Program-made: the position numbers and the translations under genes
Shown: in pieces, positions 13,772-16,189 of the stretch
Layout: every line of letters starts with the position of its first letter
Numbering within the stretch: the stretch's first letter is position 1
Notes under the pieces: model-generated
Told to the model about the DNA's origin: nothing
What the model saw: only the letters and a program-made list of their open reading frames with translations
The model's database searches: none
From: JBCCSZ01 sp039199225
GTDB taxonomy: Bacteria; Bacteroidota; Bacteroidia; Chitinophagales; Saprospiraceae
Direction: 5' to 3'
Length of the DNA: 16,189 nt
Assembly (NCBI GenBank): GCA_039199225.1
Contig: JBCCSZ010000176.1
Coordinates: 1-16,189 of the forward strand

Positions 13772-13802
13772 TAAAGGTAAAAAATTAGCCGACCCCACGC
13801 AA
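13772..13802 (-). promoter_or_regulatory. Promoter of CHU_C-type lipoprotein gene
   Basis: On the minus strand TTG (13802-13800), a 20-base spacer and TACCTTTA (13779-13772) match the consensus at all but the last base. The start codon is only 14 bases beyond the box, so the leader would be very short. The spacer overlaps a hairpin (13785-13813). Confidence 0.5.
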
Positions 13803-13813
13803 GGACCGGCTAA
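13777..13813 (-). terminator. Hairpin with T-run overlapping the lipoprotein promoter
   Basis: TTAGCCG (13785-13791) pairs with CGGCTAA (13807-13813) across 15 bases. On the minus strand the stem is followed by TTTTTT. It could end leftward transcription just where the next promoter lies. The long loop makes it weaker than the hairpin at 13884-13911. Confidence 0.45.
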
Positions 13814-13883
13814 GTAATACTGAACCCTATATAATTAAGGAGCGACCCAGATGCGATGGGCATCTTTTGCACTCAACGATGAC

Positions 13884-13911
13884 AAAGAAAAAACAGCCCG
13901 AAGGCTGTTTT
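13884..13911 (-). terminator. Intrinsic terminator with UUCG loop
   Basis: A 9-bp stem AAAACAGCC/GGCTGTTTT (13890-13898 with 13903-13911) has, on the minus strand, the extra-stable loop C(UUCG)G and then TTTTTTCTTT. It should stop leftward transcripts from the peroxidase gene, about 250 bases after its stop codon. On the plus strand a T-run interrupted by ACCA follows, so it may also work rightward. Confidence 0.8.
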
Positions 13912-14157
13912 ACCATTTTGAGAAATCTGAATTGTTCAAACTATACACATGATACGCGAAAAAAAGGCCACCGGCTGAGCTACAAGCCACCCGATTTGTA
14001 CGGATTGCACCAAAATCGTCTGGAAGGAAACCAAAATCGTCCAAGAATACACCCAATCCTCCAAAAGACAGCCACAGCTATGAATAAGTCCAAGAACCGG
14101 ATCATGCTGCGGCTGTACATTTTCATACTTACTAGTAACCTCTATCTTGTATGTCTT
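13912..14157. other. Intergenic stretch, no gene seen
   Basis: Between the UUCG terminator and the end of the peroxidase gene I find no supported gene. One rightward frame of 113 codons crosses the terminator and runs into the peroxidase gene; its composition is not protein-like. A 13-base tRNA D-arm-like match on the minus strand near 13971-13983 does not extend to a tRNA. Confidence 0.5.
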
Positions 14158-15495
14158 TTAAAAAGGGTCAGACCATTTAACATTGGTGTATACATCCGTA
14201 CCACTTAACGTTTTGAGAAAGGCAACCAGGTCTGATTTTTCCTGATCGCTCAGTTGCAACTGCTGGCCATTGGTTCCCCTTGGGCGCAGCCTGGGGTCCA
14301 GATTGTTGTTTTGGCCAGGTGTGGCGTTGATGGCATTGTAGTGATCGATCACTTGCTCCAAGGTTCCAAAGAAGCCGTTGTGCATCAGCTGTCCGTTCAT
14401 AGCCCCATCCGGATCGACAAGGTCTCGGAGGGTCGGCGAGCGCGTGACGGTCAGGTCTAAGACGGTCGCATCCCCTGCTGTAGCCACGACGCCATTGTTA
14501 CGCGAGTTCGGAGCGATGTCGAATGCTGGCGCCCGATGGCAGCCTTGGCAGCCGGCACCACCGCCGATACGCTGGCCGTTTTGATCCAATTGTGGCGCCC
14601 GCATGTACAGTGCCTTGCCGCGGTTCTCCGCCTGGCTGAAATTGGGAAAATTGGCGTTGGGATTGTTGACTTGGGCAAAGCCCGCATCGTAGCGGGAGTC
14701 GAAGGATTGTATGCTCCGGATAAACTGAGCCAATGCCAACTGCATCCGCCCTTCCGTGATGGCCGCATCGCCGTAGACGAAGGCGAACAACTCCTGGTAG
14801 TATTCCAATGCCTCTAGTTTGGCAATCAGGTCGTTTATATCAGGATCGCCATTTTGGCCACTGAAGCCCATTTCCGCATGATCCTGGATGGGCATGGTGG
14901 TTTGTTCCTCTAGGGTGGCCGCACGCTCGTCCCAAAAAAAGCGGACCTCCTCTGCAAAGCGGGCATTGACCAGGCGCATGGAGTGCCGACCCGTCGCCCC
15001 GTTGACACCTTCGCTCAGTTGGGCATCATCACCAAAAGCAAAGCTTTGCTTGTGACAACTGGCACAGGAAACGCTATTGTCCACCGACAGATTGGTGTCG
15101 TAAAACAAGACCCGTCCCAAGGTTGCCCCGGCATTGGTGATGGGATTGTCATCGGTATTGTCTTGATTGATGTAAGGTGGAACGGCCTGTCCAGCGTAGT
15201 TTTCCAAGCGATCCAAGCGAATTCTATCCTCAAAGACCGCCTCCAAATTGGTTGAGGAATTCGAGCCGCTGTCGTCCGTATCGTCGTAGTTGGCTACATA
15301 GCCATCGGGTTGCTCACAAGCAAGCATAAAGACCCGTGGGTCGCCCAGGCCATCGTTATCGGCATCGCGGTACCATTCGGTGCCAATGCAGGGAGCCACC
15401 CCACTTTCATCACTCCCACAAGAAATGAAGAACATGGTGAACGACAAGAAAAACAAAGCTGTAAGGGAAGAAGAACAAATTTTTGATAGGTTCAT
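14158..15495 (-). CDS. Dihaem cytochrome c peroxidase (MauG family) lipoprotein with MopE-like motif
   Basis: This is 445 aa from the ATG at 15495-15493; a GTG eight codons earlier is also in frame but would put polar residues before the signal. The signal peptide ends in lipobox FFISC (Cys at 26). Residues 41-75 (WYRDADNDGLGDP, CEQPDGYV, DDTDD) match the metal-binding motif seen in MopE-like proteins. The peroxidase part has two haem c sites, CASCH (144-148) and CQGCH (316-320), with family landmarks LGRVLFYDTNLSVDNSVSC, HAEMGF, SPTLRDLVDPDGAMNGQLMHN and TLEQVIDHYN. Such enzymes reduce hydrogen peroxide or oxidise other substrates in the periplasm, here probably lipid-anchored. No cytochrome maturation genes lie nearby. 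Confidence 0.9.
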   Translation of the reverse strand: MNLSKICSSSLTALFFLSFTMFFISCGSDESGVAPCIGTEWYRDADNDGLGDPRVFMLACEQPDGYVANYDDTDDSGSNSSTNLEAVFEDRIRLDRLENYAGQAVPPYINQDNTDDNPITNAGATLGRVLFYDTNLSVDNSVSCASCHKQSFAFGDDAQLSEGVNGATGRHSMRLVNARFAEEVRFFWDERAATLEEQTTMPIQDHAEMGFSGQNGDPDINDLIAKLEALEYYQELFAFVYGDAAITEGRMQLALAQFIRSIQSFDSRYDAGFAQVNNPNANFPNFSQAENRGKALYMRAPQLDQNGQRIGGGAGCQGCHRAPAFDIAPNSRNNGVVATAGDATVLDLTVTRSPTLRDLVDPDGAMNGQLMHNGFFGTLEQVIDHYNAINATPGQNNNLDPRLRPRGTNGQQLQLSDQEKSDLVAFLKTLSGTDVYTNVKWSDPF

Positions 15496-15856
15496 AACAT
15501 TAGATTTTAGTAAACACAAGCTAAGTCGCTTTCGAGGAGGTCTTTATGGAGATAATACGTCTCTGTGCTTGCTGTACTCATTTTTTGAAAATAAAATCGA
15601 ATATTACTTTTAATAATGCGATCAATACAGCTGCGACTTAAAAGACGAAGAGTACTTTGTTCGTCTGGGGATTAGATGCCCTTATTGGAGATAACTTGCG
15701 GTGGGAGGTGATTTTTTTAAACTTTTGTGGATACACCATTTGTACGGGAATGTATGGGAAGACGTTTTGTGTATGGACAGCAGAGCAGCCTCGAAGCACT
15801 TCACTTCGAGTCTATACTCACACCCTATTGGCTACACAACTCGGTGGGATGGTTTT
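15496..15856. other. Intergenic region upstream of peroxidase, no gene seen
   Basis: The peroxidase promoter should lie near 15500-15560, but I see no full consensus there. A 7-bp stem CTCGAAG/CTTCGAG with a 7-base loop is at 15790-15810. A short rightward frame from a TTG at 15657 shows no family features and is not called. Confidence 0.45.
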
Positions 15857-15942
15857 TAAGTGCCTAGACAAATGAAATAATGACTCATTTTGAACGACAC
15901 TCATTTCAAACTAAGGACAACACAATTTTGTCCAGGCACTTA
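15857..15942. repeat. 86-bp inverted-repeat element, contains dispersed repeat copy B
   Basis: TAAGTGCCTAGACAAA (15857-15872) pairs with 15927-15942 at 15 of 16 positions. The right end, 15915-15939, matches 534-558 in reverse at 23 of 25 bases. A second small pair (TGAAAT/ATTTCA) lies inside. The right end includes the stop codon of the adjacent small membrane-protein gene. The form is that of a MITE or insertion-sequence remnant, or of a repeat-derived terminator. Confidence 0.6.
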
Positions 15943-16140
15943 TAAATTCCTTATCAACTTAATAATTCCGCCAATCAAAATGGCAATTCCGCCAATCTTG
16001 AAAAATGTTCCGAACTTCTTATACCACTGCTCTTCTTTCTTGGGTTCATTCTTGCCTTTAAAAGGATTGTACACTTTGAAACCAATCAAAGCCATCATTA
16101 ATCCAATTGCCATATTTCCTATTCCAAAAAATAAGTCCAT
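15940..16140 (-). CDS. Small membrane protein, two predicted helices, hypothetical
   Basis: I do not recognise this protein. From the ATG at 16140-16138 it is 66 aa. It has two hydrophobic segments (GIGNMAIGLMMALIGFKVY and FFKIGGIAILIGGIIKLI) joined by a basic, charged loop (NPFKGKNEPKKEEQWYKK). Longer starts at 16161 or at the window edge (16188) are possible, but their extra residues look less natural. Base use is more AT-rich than in the peroxidase gene. The stop codon lies inside the inverted-repeat element at 15857-15942. Confidence 0.6.
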   Translation of the reverse strand: MDLFFGIGNMAIGLMMALIGFKVYNPFKGKNEPKKEEQWYKKFGTFFKIGGIAILIGGIIKLIRNL

Positions 16141-16189
16141 TTGTCTAATCTTTATTTGCATACCATTTAACAAAGAACAATACCCCAAC

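Noticed and set aside
13966..13992. Possible tRNA gene or tRNA fragment on the minus strand
   Set aside because: Only TAGCTCAGCCGGT resembles a tRNA D arm. The D stem does not close, and there is no anticodon arm, T arm or acceptor partner.
13867..14208. 113-codon rightward frame before the peroxidase gene
   Set aside because: It crosses the UUCG terminator, enters the peroxidase coding region on the other strand and has a non-protein-like composition.
15657..15875. 72-codon rightward frame from a TTG
   Set aside because: It has no ATG at the 5' end, no domain features, and runs into the inverted-repeat element.

Overview
The window looks like a chromosomal piece from a Bacteroidota bacterium, most likely of the Saprospiraceae/Lewinella type (the lineage is an inference). 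Supporting signs are a type IX secretion (T9SS) C-terminal sorting domain, a CHU_C/gliding-type lipoprotein, a MopE-like metal-binding motif on a cytochrome c peroxidase, an ECF sigma factor paired with a membrane TPR protein, and several promoters of the Bacteroidota form TTG-N19/20-TAnnTTTG.

Region 1 (1-2896) is a ribosomal-peptide (RiPP) cluster of the grasp-with-SPASM type. It has a 55-aa precursor peptide gene (306-473), a second precursor copy that has lost its 5' end in a large palindrome at the window edge (1-269), an ATP-grasp peptide ligase (gwsG), an unrecognised 69-aa protein, and a SPASM-domain maturase (gwsS). The enzyme genes are tightly packed. A hairpin separates precursor from enzymes. 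No transporter or leader peptidase is visible, so the cluster may continue to the left.

Region 2 (2864-8828) holds four genes around a divergent promoter that carries a long imperfect palindrome. Leftward are a secreted T9SS cargo protein and a periplasmic, tail-anchored TPR-CHAT protease-like protein. Rightward are an ECF sigma factor and a one-TM TPR protein that resembles an anti-sigma or signalling partner. I infer that these form one envelope signalling module. The CHAT gene overlaps the end of gwsS tail to tail.

Region 3 (8829-12640) starts with a pirin with an export-type N-terminus and a strong internal ribosome-binding site. It then has a small secreted Cys-repeat protein divergent from a two-component histidine kinase/OmpR-type regulator operon. 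Four tandem 11-bp repeats, laid out like a pho box, replace the -33 element of the Cys-rich gene. This suggests that the two-component system activates it.

Region 4 (12641-16189) holds leftward genes: a Dabb-domain lipoprotein, a CHU_C-type lipoprotein, a MauG-type dihaem cytochrome c peroxidase lipoprotein, and a small two-helix membrane protein next to a short inverted-repeat element that has a second copy at 534-558.

The most interesting points are the foldback precursor gene with its unusually conserved C-terminal half, the four-repeat operator for the Cys-rich protein, the palindromic divergent promoter of the sigma/CHAT module, and the two possible starts of the pirin.
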